64,000 bases of DNA, taken from assembly GCF_003946395.1 (NCBI RefSeq), contig NZ_RHNZ01000007.1, positions 111,390 through 175,389 on the forward strand, written 5' to 3'. Position numbers and translations under genes: made by a program. The notes beneath the pieces were generated by a model, which saw only the letters and a list, made by a program, of their open reading frames with translations, was not told the DNA's origin and ran no database searches. Shown here piece by piece: positions 43,421 to 52,826 of the stretch (position 1 is its first letter; each line of letters opens with the position of its first letter). Source of the DNA: Levilactobacillus fuyuanensis (GTDB lineage: Bacteria; Bacillota; Bacilli; Lactobacillales; Lactobacillaceae).

Positions 43421-44596
43421 TTAAGGCTCACCCAGCTTATCTTCCGGTGGGAAGACGTCCGGGTAAAGCGCTGAGTATTCCTGATACCATTGAAAGGCGG
43501 TGGTCACCAGTACCTTTAGCACGGCGAATCCTGGCACCCCAAAGATCACACCGACTAAACCAAACATCTTCCCGGCCGCTAACAGCACGAAGACGATGGT
43601 GATCGGATGCATGGCCAAGCTGTTCCCCATGATGAGGGGCGACAGAACCTGCGTTTCCAGGACCCATTCAATCAGGTAGACGATGACGACCCCTAGCAAC
43701 ATTGACGGACTCGTGATGGCCCCGATAATCAGTGCCGGAATCAAAGCGATGGCCGACCCAAAGTAAGGGATTAGGTTGAGGGGCCCCGCCAATAGCCCGA
43801 TCAACAGGGCGTAACGCAAGCCAATGATGGAATAACCCGTGGTAAAGATGATCAGCACGCACAGTGCCACGGTCAATTGCCCACGAACGTAGGAACTAAC
43901 CTTGACGTTCATCTGGTCTAACATAACTATAAAACGCTCCCGGTAGGCTGTGGGCACGACCTGACTCACGTAATGGGGGAAGCGCGAGCCGTCCTTCAGC
44001 ATGAAGAACAGGACCAATGGCGCCGTAATAATCGTGATGACCCAATCACTGACGGTCGTCACGACATTCCCAATCGAGGTCAGCGTCCCGGTCAACAGGT
44101 TCAAGCCCCGCTTAGAAAAGTACGTGGTCACTCGCTGGTTGACTTGATCCAGATTATCAGTGGATATCCAGTGGTGAACCTGATTGAGATGATTCAACTT
44201 CACTAGCATATCGTTGGCAAACTGAGGTAACGTGCTCACGGCCCCAGCCGCTTGCTTAGCGAGAAACGGAATCAAATTGAGAAAAATCAGGACGATGGCC
44301 CCAACGGCCACCAACATGGCAATCGTGATCGCCAATCCCTGGCGAATATGTAGTCGCCGTTCCATCAAGTGAACGAACGGATCTAACACATAGAACAGAA
44401 TCCCCGCCACCACGATGGCTGGCATGGTAATGCTGGCAAACTTCCAAATCGGATCCAAAAGCCCAGCGTTTTGAACAATTTCGTTAACAACTAACAATAA
44501 AAGAAAAATATTTAATAGCAAAATCGTGATGTGATTATTCAAGAAACGCTGGTAGAACCAGGAAAATCCCGATTCCGGTTGACGCAAATTCTTCAA
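43421..44596 (-). CDS. AI-2E family transporter (YdbI/TqsA-like)
   Basis: Start set at the TTG at 44596, seven bases after GGAGGGG; the longer frame to 44647 has no site. The 391-residue product has about eight membrane segments arranged 3 + soluble loop + 5, with the family motifs LFFMLKDGSRFP, GPLNLIPYFGSAIALIPA and SPLIMGNSLAMHPI. Family members export autoinducer-2 or run Na+/H+ antiport; most are uncharacterised. luxS is elsewhere in the window (5.2 kb), so an AI-2 role cannot be inferred from linkage. Confidence 0.87.
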   Translation of the reverse strand: MKNLRQPESGFSWFYQRFLNNHITILLLNIFLLLLVVNEIVQNAGLLDPIWKFASITMPAIVVAGILFYVLDPFVHLMERRLHIRQGLAITIAMLVAVGAIVLIFLNLIPFLAKQAAGAVSTLPQFANDMLVKLNHLNQVHHWISTDNLDQVNQRVTTYFSKRGLNLLTGTLTSIGNVVTTVSDWVITIITAPLVLFFMLKDGSRFPHYVSQVVPTAYRERFIVMLDQMNVKVSSYVRGQLTVALCVLIIFTTGYSIIGLRYALLIGLLAGPLNLIPYFGSAIALIPALIIGAITSPSMLLGVVIVYLIEWVLETQVLSPLIMGNSLAMHPITIVFVLLAAGKMFGLVGVIFGVPGFAVLKVLVTTAFQWYQEYSALYPDVFPPEDKLGEP

Positions 44597-44675
44597 GCTG
44601 ACCCCTCCCTGCTGTGTTTTCTCTCCTAGTGTACGGCGGAACGGCACCGTTGACTAGTCCAGACGCTTGGGTTTT

Positions 44676-44914
44676 GGTAAAAATCATCGCTCGGTGTTTT
44701 CCATTCGCCTGCGGCAGTCAGGAATTTCGCCTGCTGTGGACCGGTCCAAGCCTGAGAAGTGGTCTTGGACCTCGACTTGAAGCCGCAAAGACCAGCGTCT
44801 CCAAGCTCGTCCTATGACCTAACCTGACAAAACTCGTCAGCTAAGGTCATCGTCACGGCCGGCTACATCCCTGACTGCCTCCGGCTATAAAATGATACAC
44901 GCCATGATTTTCAC
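44676..44914 (+). repeat. Structured intergenic repeat, family A copy 4
   Basis: The core (about 44706-44887) matches copy 1 almost end to end: CGCCTGCGGC head, GACCGGTCCAAGCCTGAGA, CTCGACTTGAAGCCG, CCAAGCTCGTCC, TGACCTAACCTGAC, GTCAGCTAAGGTCATCG and CCTCCGGCT tail. Outer arms GGTAAAAATCAT (from 44676) and ATGATTTTCACC (to 44914) are complementary at 11 of 12 positions. Confidence 0.82.
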
Positions 44915-44948
44915 CACATCTAGCTACTTCCTGATTGATTGCAAACTA

Positions 44949-44986
44949 AAACGGTTGTCTCCCCTACTGTGAGGTTCAGACAACCG
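44949..44986. terminator. Hairpin between repeats A4 and B1
   Basis: AACGGTTGTCT pairs perfectly with AGACAACCGTT; no gene reads directly into it from the left, and the AI-2E-family gene starts on the other side of repeat A4. Confidence 0.7.
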
Positions 44987-45023
44987 TTTGTAATAGCCCG
45001 TTCGTTTGTTAAATTTGACCAAC

Positions 45024-45255
45024 AGCATGGATCATTTAATCTATCTCAGCCGCAGGACTGGTGAAAATGGGCTCAGCCGTGGGAATTCTCTTTGCGGCGA
45101 CCTTGGCCGCTTAGAGAATTGGTGACCCTGAGACTTGGTTCATAGGCTCAGGGTCAAGTCGAAAGACCGCTCTGTGACTTTCAGCGCCCGCCCACAGCGT
45201 TCCAGTCCATTTTCACCAGTCTGGAGGCGCTGTAGAGATTAAATTGATCGATGCT
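45024..45255 (+). repeat. Structured intergenic repeat, family B copy 1
   Basis: Core ends AGCCGCAGGACTGGTGAAAA and TTTTCACCAGTCTGGAGGC are inverted repeats; inside are the hairpins AATTCTC/GAGAATT and GACCCTGAG/CTCAGGGTC. Outer arms AGCAT-GATCA-TTTAATCT (left) and AGATTAAA-TGATC-ATGCT (right) pair, and the right arm reaches into the stop codon of the secreted protein gene. Confidence 0.8.
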
Positions 45256-45901
45256 AATCTGCGTCTTGGGCTAATTTAACCGTGCTGGCCGCTGTCTTGC
45301 CACTGACCGTGTAGAGTTGCTTACCGTTCTGCCAGCTGACCGAATTGGCCTCGTCCTTTTCAGTACCACTGTAGACCGTAATAGCCCCGGTATCGGCTGA
45401 TTTGGGTAGGCTGGACGACGTGATCTGCTTGTTGACTTGCTTGGCAAACTGCGTTGGCGTTCCGGTCTCGTCGGCGTTGCTGGCAACCGCCGTGACCGAC
45501 CAGTCGCCCTTGTTCCAGTGCACGTAGGTGTGACCCATGACACCTTGAACCACTGCGGTCGTGCTCCCGTTCAGTTTGACCCTAGCACCCTCGGTATTGG
45601 TACCCACATAATCCACTTGATTCTCTGCGCTATTGGCGGACCCGTACGTCTTCTTTTGCAGGGTCGCGGATTGGTCACCCGTGCCTTTATCAGCGTATTT
45701 GACTGTGTAATTCTGTTTCGTGCCGCTGGTACTATCGGCGGTTAATTTTGTACTGTCGGCGGTCACCGTGCTAGGCGCAGTTGTCTGACTCACACTGCCG
45801 ACGTCATTGGCAGCGTGCATCTCGATAACCGTCCCGGATCCCAACGTGATGGCTGCTATGGCTACCGTAACTGCGGTAATGATCTTTGTTTTCCGTTGCA
45901 T
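45254..45901 (-). CDS. Secreted protein of unknown function
   Basis: 215 residues with a signal peptide (hydrophobic 8-24, cleavage near MHAAND). The mature part is Ser/Thr/Ala-rich, low in aromatic residues, with a YVHWNKGDWSV segment and C-terminal WQNGKQLYTV, suggesting a small beta-rich extracellular domain. It follows the GH25 lysozyme gene by 23 bases on the same strand and is probably co-transcribed. Role unknown; a cell-wall-associated partner of the lysozyme is one guess. Confidence 0.7.
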   Translation of the reverse strand: MQRKTKIITAVTVAIAAITLGSGTVIEMHAANDVGSVSQTTAPSTVTADSTKLTADSTSGTKQNYTVKYADKGTGDQSATLQKKTYGSANSAENQVDYVGTNTEGARVKLNGSTTAVVQGVMGHTYVHWNKGDWSVTAVASNADETGTPTQFAKQVNKQITSSSLPKSADTGAITVYSGTEKDEANSVSWQNGKQLYTVSGKTAASTVKLAQDAD

Positions 45902-45924
45902 ATTTATTCAGCTTCTTTCGTGAT

Positions 45925-47274
45925 TTATTCCGTAACGTAACTCTTCAAAGCCGTGACGTATTTGCCATTGCTCAGGACGAAGTACCGTGACCCGGTAGAC
46001 CGCTTCTTAACGGCAGTCACCTTCAGCTTGGTTCCCTTAGAGACGGCCGTTGACCGACTAGACTTGGCAAACGAAGACTTCTTGTATTCGTAGACTTTCT
46101 TCTTGGTCTTAATCGTCTTGGTAGAGCTCAGGGATTCATAGTAGGCCGGCGTCATAAACTGCACGTTAGCGGATAAATACCCGAGACTTGTCTTGACCCG
46201 ATAGGACTTACCACTCGGCGCCTTGACCAGCTTACCGGCCACCGTGTCACCGGATACGTAGTAGCTTCCCGTCTTCTTGGTGAGACCAGAATCTGAATAA
46301 AGATTCAACTTGTGCTTTAACGTATAGGAGCCGTGTTGCCCTACAAAATAACCCGTACCGTCCTGTGAAAGGACCCACTTGCCTAGATCACTGATGTATA
46401 GGGCTTGTTTGGATTTCGACTGAGTCAGGCTCTTGACCTTAGAGATCTTGTAGAATTTCTGCCGGTCGGCCTGAGCAATCTTAGTGCCATCTGCATATTT
46501 AGAGGCATTGTTATGTAGATAAATATGCTGACCCGCTTTATACCCACTGTACGCGTAGGTCACGCTCGATAACGCTGTCGACACACTATCCGTCCACCAA
46601 TTGATGGGGTGAACCGACGTAACCGCCTTGCTGTTATCGGTGTATTCACTCAACGCCGACAAGTAATTGTGATCGGTATACTGCCACAAAGCATATGAAA
46701 TCGTTGGCGTATAAGAATAGTTGGCGATCCACTGCGCATCAAAGCTCTGCCGCGCCGTGTTAGCATATGAGGTCGCAAACGATTGATACGAATAGAAAAC
46801 TAAGTTCTTACCTGTCAGCGACCGCATCTCATCGTACCACGCCTTGACCGCAGCATTCGTGGTTCCCGAGGTCACATCATTTTCTTCAAAGTCTAAAGCA
46901 TAGAATGACGCGTTCTTATTCGAACGATTATAGAAATCCTTGGCTTCTTGCTTGGCACTGGCCGCACTGGTAAACCGAGCGTAGTCGTATTCCCCAAATG
47001 GAATGCCATACTTCACGTACAGCGCCGTGTTATTGGTGGCATACAGGTCTTGGTAGGACGACCCGTATTGCCGTCGGTTAATCACAAAGGAAACCTGACT
47101 CTTCAAATTTGAAACCTGACTCGCCGTTAATTTTCCCTGCCACTCGGAAATATCCGGAATGGCTAACGTACTGGCATTGGCAACGGTCTGCTCGCCCCAC
47201 GCAATCCCAATCAAGGCACTAGTGGCCACGACCAACTGCGCTAACCGCTTGGCCCAACGATGCTTGTTCGACAT
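45925..47274 (-). CDS. Secreted GH25 lysozyme with C-terminal cell-wall (SLAP/DUF5776-like) repeats
   Basis: ATG at 47274 (MSNKHRWAKRL) has GGGAAG in front. The 449-residue protein has a signal peptide (about 1-33), then a GH25 domain (about 37-220) with the catalytic Asp/Glu context PDISEWQG and YALDFEEND and the late ALWQYTDH. About 230-449 hold basic, Tyr/Lys-rich repeats (KTKKKVYEYKKSSFAK, GKYVTALKSYV) that resemble S-layer-type cell-wall-binding units. GH25 enzymes cut the MurNAc-GlcNAc bond in peptidoglycan. It is the first gene of a pair with a secreted protein. Role: wall turnover or separation. Confidence 0.9.
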   Translation of the reverse strand: MSNKHRWAKRLAQLVVATSALIGIAWGEQTVANASTLAIPDISEWQGKLTASQVSNLKSQVSFVINRRQYGSSYQDLYATNNTALYVKYGIPFGEYDYARFTSAASAKQEAKDFYNRSNKNASFYALDFEENDVTSGTTNAAVKAWYDEMRSLTGKNLVFYSYQSFATSYANTARQSFDAQWIANYSYTPTISYALWQYTDHNYLSALSEYTDNSKAVTSVHPINWWTDSVSTALSSVTYAYSGYKAGQHIYLHNNASKYADGTKIAQADRQKFYKISKVKSLTQSKSKQALYISDLGKWVLSQDGTGYFVGQHGSYTLKHKLNLYSDSGLTKKTGSYYVSGDTVAGKLVKAPSGKSYRVKTSLGYLSANVQFMTPAYYESLSSTKTIKTKKKVYEYKKSSFAKSSRSTAVSKGTKLKVTAVKKRSTGSRYFVLSNGKYVTALKSYVTE

Positions 47275-47780
47275 ACTTGGCACTTCCCTACTTAAAATTT
47301 GGTGTGCCCTACTCCTTTAGAAATCGGCGTTTAACTCCCCGCGCCACAACTCCCCTTTGCTTGCTGCTCACCACCTCATTTTTTAAGCTCTTACTAACAG
47401 TAACTGAAAAAAATGTGCGTTCGATAACAAGGGGATTGCAGTTTCATTACCTGACTTTACAATTATATTTATTACAGGAACGCCGTTAAACCAACGACAG
47501 TCGACATTTATTTGTAGCAAAATCGTTGGCATTCTCAACCGTTAAAATCTAACGAATACTTAGTTTGTGAAGGATGCCGAAAGCTTCTAAAGCTGGAAAG
47601 TGACTCGGTACTTTCGCGTGGTGATTGCATTTGGGTAAAGTTCGTCTTTTATAAGCCATTTGATATTATGCCGACTCACAAGCAATCAGTCCAATAGCTG
47701 TTTATGCTTAATGCTTTACCGTGACATATATGGTTACTAGTGACTATTGTATGTAAAATCAGCTCTTGTTTTCTTTCTCT
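47275..47780. other. Gene-free stretch before purH
   Basis: About 500 bases of A/T-rich DNA between divergent genes. No supported gene or known riboswitch was seen; only the purH promoter at the right end is clear. Confidence 0.5.
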
Positions 47781-47784
47781 AATA

Positions 47785-47838
47785 TGCGAATATTTATATT
47801 TTGTTCCCGTTGATTGTTCATGTAAAATCACGTATGAT
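47785..47838 (+). promoter_or_regulatory. purH promoter with possible PurR boxes
   Basis: TTGATT, 17-base spacer, TATGAT (47810-47838). Upstream, GCGAATATT and the inverted TTGTTC elements resemble degenerate PurR half-sites (CGAAC). The PurR match is weak. Confidence 0.5.
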
Positions 47839-47873
47839 GGGACTAACATAAATTACTCTAGGAGGTCTCGCTT

Positions 47874-49406
47874 ATGCGCCGTGCTTTGCTTAGTGTTTCC
47901 GATAAAACTGGGATTGTTGAATTTGCCCAAGACCTGATTGCTCATCACTTTGAAATTGTCTCAACCGGTGGCACCCAAACGGCGCTCAATGCCGCTGGCA
48001 TCGCCGTCACACCGATTGAGGACGTGACGCACTTTCCCGAAATGCTAGATGGCCGGGTCAAGACGTTGAACCCCCGGGTCTTCGGCGGTATCCTTGCGCG
48101 GCGCGAAGACCCAGACCACTTGCAAACGCTCGCCGATCACGATATCACGCCGATCGACCTCGTCTGCGTGAACCTCTATCCCTTTGCGGAGACGATAAGT
48201 GACCCCGAAGTCACATTGGCGGCCGCCGTTGAACAGATTGACATTGGCGGCCCCTCGTTAATTCGGGCAGCAGCCAAGAACTACCGCGATGTCTTAGTCG
48301 TCTGTGATGTGGCCGATTACGATCAAGTTGTTTTGGCGCTTGATGGGCACAGTGACGACATGCGTTTTCGCAAACACCTGGCAGCTAAAGTCTTCCACCA
48401 CACTGCCCACTACGATGCCGTCATTGCCAATTACCTGACGGATGAGGCTAAGCCAGATACCCTGACGCTGACCTACCAACGCAAGCAAGCCCTCCGCTAT
48501 GGCGAAAATCCCCAGCAGACGGCGACCTTTTACGCCGACTGTCAACCGGCGCCATTTTCAATTGCCGCAGCCAAACAACTACACGGCAAGCCGCTCTCCT
48601 TCAATAACATCAAGGACGCTGACGCCGCACTGGGCTTGATTCGCGAATTTTCTACCCAGCCAACCGTGGTCGCCCTCAAACACATGAATCCATGCGGTAT
48701 TGGCTCCGACACCATTCTTGAACGCGCTTGGGATAAATGTTACGCGGCCGACTCTATGTCGATCTTTGGCGGCATCATCGTTTTGAATCGCCCGGTCAAC
48801 TTCGCCACCGCTACCAAAATGCATCAACTCTTCTTAGAAATCATCATCGCCCCCGCTTTTGACGACGACGCATATGATCTGTTGGCCAAAAAGAAGAATC
48901 TGCGTCTAATGACCGTCGACTTTACGACCGCCCAGGCACCAGAAGCCGATGAAATCATCAGTATCCGTGGTGGCCTGCTGCGTCAGGAACGCGATGACGT
49001 GCGCGACGACCCAGCTAATTTTCAAACCGTCAGTCATGCGCAGCCGACGTCGGAACAACTCGACGCAATCGCCTTTGGCCTCAAAGCCATTAAGTTCGTG
49101 AAGAGTAACGCTATTCTGGTCAATACTAGCGACCAGACGTTGGGCGTTGGGCCCGGGCAAATGAATCGGATCGACGCCGTGAAGATTGCGGTCGGCAAGG
49201 CCGAAGTCAAGCCGAATTTTGACCAAGCCGTCTTAGTCTCTGATGCCTTCTTCCCAATGGATGACTGCGTCAAATACGCCGCCGAACACGGGATTAAAGT
49301 CATCGCCGAACCCGGTGGTAGCATTCGCGACAAGGACTCCATCGCGATGGCTGATTCCTTAGGCGTGGCGCTCGTCTTCACTGGCAATCGCCACTTCCGA
49401 CACTAA
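47874..49406 (+). CDS. purH: Bifunctional AICAR transformylase / IMP cyclohydrolase
   Basis: 510 residues, the full two-domain enzyme: an N-terminal MGS-like IMP cyclohydrolase (LLSVSDKTGI, STGGT, DGRVKTLNPRVFGGIL) and a C-terminal AICAR transformylase (ALRYGENPQQTA, KHMNPCGIG, SDAFFPMDD). It carries out the last two steps of purine synthesis. AGGAGGT precedes the ATG. Unusually it stands alone; in most Firmicutes purH sits inside the pur operon. Own promoter and terminator. Confidence 0.96.
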   Translation: MRRALLSVSDKTGIVEFAQDLIAHHFEIVSTGGTQTALNAAGIAVTPIEDVTHFPEMLDGRVKTLNPRVFGGILARREDPDHLQTLADHDITPIDLVCVNLYPFAETISDPEVTLAAAVEQIDIGGPSLIRAAAKNYRDVLVVCDVADYDQVVLALDGHSDDMRFRKHLAAKVFHHTAHYDAVIANYLTDEAKPDTLTLTYQRKQALRYGENPQQTATFYADCQPAPFSIAAAKQLHGKPLSFNNIKDADAALGLIREFSTQPTVVALKHMNPCGIGSDTILERAWDKCYAADSMSIFGGIIVLNRPVNFATATKMHQLFLEIIIAPAFDDDAYDLLAKKKNLRLMTVDFTTAQAPEADEIISIRGGLLRQERDDVRDDPANFQTVSHAQPTSEQLDAIAFGLKAIKFVKSNAILVNTSDQTLGVGPGQMNRIDAVKIAVGKAEVKPNFDQAVLVSDAFFPMDDCVKYAAEHGIKVIAEPGGSIRDKDSIAMADSLGVALVFTGNRHFRH

Positions 49407-49437
49407 CCTGACGTAAAAATTAAATTCCGACACCATC

Positions 49438-49486
49438 AAAATGGTCGTCGCAGCCACCAATTGGTTTCCTGCGGCGGCCATTTTAC
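49438..49486 (+). terminator. purH terminator
   Basis: AAAATGG-CG-CG pairs with CG-CG-CCATTTT through a long GC-rich stem. Confidence 0.75.
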
Positions 49487-49613
49487 GGCCTGCGTTATAG
49501 TTAATCACCCGAAAAAAGTCGTTTGATTTAAACACCAATAGCCCCATAATGGAGTTATCCGGTCTATCATCAAACTCAGAAATAACTATCAATCTCTGGG
49601 GGAGTGATTGTTT

Positions 49614-50630
49614 ATGAAAAGTTCCGTGATTCCACGTCTCACCATCGTTGTGCCGTGCTACAACGAGGAACCTGTTCTGCCGACCAGTGCGCCCGTTCTG
49701 CGGCGCATTCTGCAACGACTAACGGACCATCAGCAAGTGACCACTGACAGTAAAATTCTTTTCGTTGACGATGGCAGTCAGGATCGCACTTGGGCTTTGA
49801 TTACCGACTTACGGCAACAGGACACCTGCTACACGGGCTTGAAGTTCAGTCGCAACTACGGGCAAGAGGCGGCCCTCATGGCCGGCATGCAGGCCGCACA
49901 GCATCACGCCGACCTCATCGTCACGATCGATGCCGACCTACAGGATGATCCCCAACTGATTTTTGGGATGATTGAACAGGCACGCGAGGGCTTTGATATC
50001 GTGTACGGCGTCCGCAATGACCGGTCGACCGACACTTGGTTCAAGCGCACGACAGCCCAAGGCTTCTACTGGTTCATGGGAAAGTTAGGCGTCGATCTCA
50101 TCCCCAATCACTCCGACTTTCGACTCATGAGCCAACGCGCCGTGGCCGCTCTTATGAGCTGTCAGGAATCTCATCCCTTTATTCGCGGCATCATTCCACA
50201 ACTAGGCTTTCCCGCGACCAAGCTGTATTACAAGCGCCAACCGCGTCAGGCCGGCGTTTCCAAATATCCTTTGCGTAAAATGATTCGTTTCGCCCTCGAT
50301 GGGATTCTATCCTTCTCCGTTGCGCCCATTCGTGCGGTACTCTATGCGGGATTGCTTATCTGTGGCGGAGCATTTCTGGTGCTGCTCTGGATCTTAATTC
50401 AGCATATTCGCGGAGCCGTCGTCACCGGGTGGAGTTCCATCATGGCTTCCCTGTGGTTTCTCGGCGGCTTTCAACTGGTCGCTATCAGCATCATTGGGGA
50501 ATACGTCGGCCGAACCTTCACCGAGGTTAAGCACCGGCCCCGTTTCATTATTCAATCCGACACTTATTCTTCAGCATTTACGCCCGCACAACCTGTGGTC
50601 CCGTTGACTCGCGACCACTCATCTCATTAA
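49614..50630 (+). CDS. GT2 glycosyltransferase, bactoprenol-glycosyl transferase (GtrB/CsbB-like)
   Basis: ATG at 49614, ten bases after GGGGGAG; a TTG at 49608 is too close. The 338-residue protein has a GT2 domain (VVPCYNEE, FVDDGSQD, DADLQDDP) and two C-terminal membrane segments, the layout of DPM1-type enzymes that put a sugar on undecaprenyl phosphate at the inner membrane face. The downstream gene encodes a GT-C-like membrane protein that would take the sugar outside. The G-run in its ribosome site is complementary to the loop of the small-RNA candidates. Confidence 0.9.
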   Translation: MKSSVIPRLTIVVPCYNEEPVLPTSAPVLRRILQRLTDHQQVTTDSKILFVDDGSQDRTWALITDLRQQDTCYTGLKFSRNYGQEAALMAGMQAAQHHADLIVTIDADLQDDPQLIFGMIEQAREGFDIVYGVRNDRSTDTWFKRTTAQGFYWFMGKLGVDLIPNHSDFRLMSQRAVAALMSCQESHPFIRGIIPQLGFPATKLYYKRQPRQAGVSKYPLRKMIRFALDGILSFSVAPIRAVLYAGLLICGGAFLVLLWILIQHIRGAVVTGWSSIMASLWFLGGFQLVAISIIGEYVGRTFTEVKHRPRFIIQSDTYSSAFTPAQPVVPLTRDHSSH

Positions 50631-50646
50631 CTAAGGAAGTCTTACT

Positions 50647-52716
50647 ATGGCAATCCGACGGCATCTTACCACTGGTCTCAGCGGTCTCATCAGTTTAATG
50701 TTCCTATTGACTGGCGTCCTGGCTGGCCTGGTGCCTGTGACCTTTCGGATCGACCACGACTGGCTCTCTCCGCTGATTATTATCCTAGGCGCCGGGATCT
50801 ATTTAGGGGGCGTGGGATTAGCCTTCCGCTGGTTCCATCGACTCAGCAAGACGCAGCATCGCTACCTCAATTTCGGCCTCTGGACGCTGTTGTTGGCCAT
50901 TCAACTTTGGGTCGCCATCAGTTGGATTTCTGCCCCCCGAGCCGACCTATACTTCGTTCATCAACAGGCCGTTTCGTTGCTGGCGGGTAGTACCCATTGG
51001 ACCAACTACTTCTACACCTATCCCAACAATGTGAGCTTCACCCTACTGCTGAGTGGCCTCCTGAAAATCGGCTGCTGGCTGGGTATCGACTCCGGCATAT
51101 GGTTGAACCTCGTCCAGTTTGTCTGGCTCGACTGTGGCCTGTTGGCGGTCTGGTACGTCCTAACCAAGAAGAATCCGGCCCGTGGCCACCTCTTCTTAGG
51201 CATTGTTCTGGGGACAATTCCCCTCTATGCCTATGCCCTCAACACGTACAGCGACACTTACGTTCTACCCATGGGACTACTCACCATCGCCCTTGTGCGT
51301 GGCCTGCTACGGACCACCAGTTGGCGTCAGAGCGTGCCTCGGGCTCTGGGACTAGGAATCATCCTGACCCTAACCTACCTATTAAAAGCTAATTTTATTG
51401 TCCTCATTATCGCAACTATCTTGATTATCTGGCTGTTGCCAAACGCCACGACCCATTCCTTCCTAACGCGCAGTTGGGTTACGCTCCTGTTACTCGCACT
51501 ATTGGCTGGTGGTACAGTCGGCAATCGAACCGCACAGCAGGCCGCTGGCTATCAGGCCAACCCTGACCAAGCACTACCGGCCACCAGTTGGATCGCCATG
51601 AGCTGGAATCCAGCGTATTACGGGCAATACAATCGCCACGATGTTGGTCTGATCATGAGACAACCCACAGCTACTGCTAAGCAAACTCAGGCGAAGACTA
51701 ACTTTAAGGCTTACCTGCAGCAGCTTGGGCCCAGCGGCATCATCCATCACCTCTATCGCAAGGCCAAGTTATTTCTGGCGACGGGAACCTTCGATAGTTT
51801 CCAAATCTCCCCGGCCTATGATCGTGCACCCAACTGGTATCGTCAGCACCGCAACACCATCGACTGGCTCCTTGCCAACTGGTGTCAGATGAACTACCTA
51901 GCCCTGCTCATCGTCAACTGTGGATGGGGGATTCAACAGATTCGCCGGCGAAAATTCAGCACGGGCTACCTTCTAGGCGGTCTCTTCATTATCGGTCTGG
52001 CCTGCTTCCACGTAATTTTTTGGGAGTCGGAGGAACGGTATGCCCTACCACTACTACCCCTGCTTATCGCCGGCACCGCCGCGGGCTATCGGCAACCACT
52101 GAATCTCCTGCGCTGGTCGCAACGATCACGTTGGTTACCGCTCGGCTTAGCCATTGGATTCACCGCAGCCCTGGGACTCGGTGCCTGGCAGAACTACGAC
52201 CTGGTCACCAAACCCAGGAATCATCCCGTCAGCGTGGTCAGTCAAAACGAGGGCCGCTACTACCAGAATCACAAGGTCCGGCTCCAACAAAATCAACAGC
52301 TGACGCAGCCCTTCACGGCCCCATTGCCTTTTAATCACGTGTTAATCAATAACGGTGATCCCTTCACTGGTGTCATCACGCTTCGAACGGCTACCGGTAA
52401 TCTCGTCTGGCAGACACGTGGTACACGGGTCAGCCTGGCACAGAACCTACCGCACCCCTTACCAGCTGGTCGTTACACCCTGACCCTCAAGGCGACAAGT
52501 CTCACGCCACAAAAGGTAGGCACGGCCCCAGCATCCTATCCACTGCTGGACCAGCCACTCACCACGCATCCCCACCAATACCTGCGTTTCTTCATCGACC
52601 AGCGTAGCGTAAGTCCCATTCTGACTCCCAGCAAGCTCTGGCTGATCATCGGGACGCTGTGGCTCGGTGGCCTGGTAATTATCGACCGTTTCTACTGGTA
52701 TCGGCGCCATATTTAA
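50647..52716 (+). CDS. GT-C-like polytopic membrane glycosyltransferase
   Basis: 689 residues with about 12 membrane segments, an acidic first external loop (SAPRADLYFVHQQA, where GT-C enzymes carry their catalytic Asp), a TYPNN segment, an external WESEERYALPLL motif and, before the last segment, an external beta-rich domain of about 150 residues. The starts and ends of the GT2 gene and this one are 16 bases apart. Together they form a two-gene glycosylation module: GT2 loads the lipid carrier, GT-C transfers the sugar to a surface polymer or protein. Acceptor unknown; no GtrA flippase is nearby. Confidence 0.78.
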   Translation: MAIRRHLTTGLSGLISLMFLLTGVLAGLVPVTFRIDHDWLSPLIIILGAGIYLGGVGLAFRWFHRLSKTQHRYLNFGLWTLLLAIQLWVAISWISAPRADLYFVHQQAVSLLAGSTHWTNYFYTYPNNVSFTLLLSGLLKIGCWLGIDSGIWLNLVQFVWLDCGLLAVWYVLTKKNPARGHLFLGIVLGTIPLYAYALNTYSDTYVLPMGLLTIALVRGLLRTTSWRQSVPRALGLGIILTLTYLLKANFIVLIIATILIIWLLPNATTHSFLTRSWVTLLLLALLAGGTVGNRTAQQAAGYQANPDQALPATSWIAMSWNPAYYGQYNRHDVGLIMRQPTATAKQTQAKTNFKAYLQQLGPSGIIHHLYRKAKLFLATGTFDSFQISPAYDRAPNWYRQHRNTIDWLLANWCQMNYLALLIVNCGWGIQQIRRRKFSTGYLLGGLFIIGLACFHVIFWESEERYALPLLPLLIAGTAAGYRQPLNLLRWSQRSRWLPLGLAIGFTAALGLGAWQNYDLVTKPRNHPVSVVSQNEGRYYQNHKVRLQQNQQLTQPFTAPLPFNHVLINNGDPFTGVITLRTATGNLVWQTRGTRVSLAQNLPHPLPAGRYTLTLKATSLTPQKVGTAPASYPLLDQPLTTHPHQYLRFFIDQRSVSPILTPSKLWLIIGTLWLGGLVIIDRFYWYRRHI

Positions 52717-52826
52717 AAAAATGACCAAATAACTTGCCTTCGAGTGGCTCTAAGGTACTAGAATGGAAACATGGGTAAAATTCCCGACTTAATTCCAGCA
52801 GACGTATTTTAAAAGGAGCCAAAAAC

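Noticed and set aside
5160..44596. Functional link between luxS and the AI-2E-family transporter
   Set aside because: They lie about 38 kb apart, and the transporter family is mostly uncharacterised, so the shared name is not evidence.
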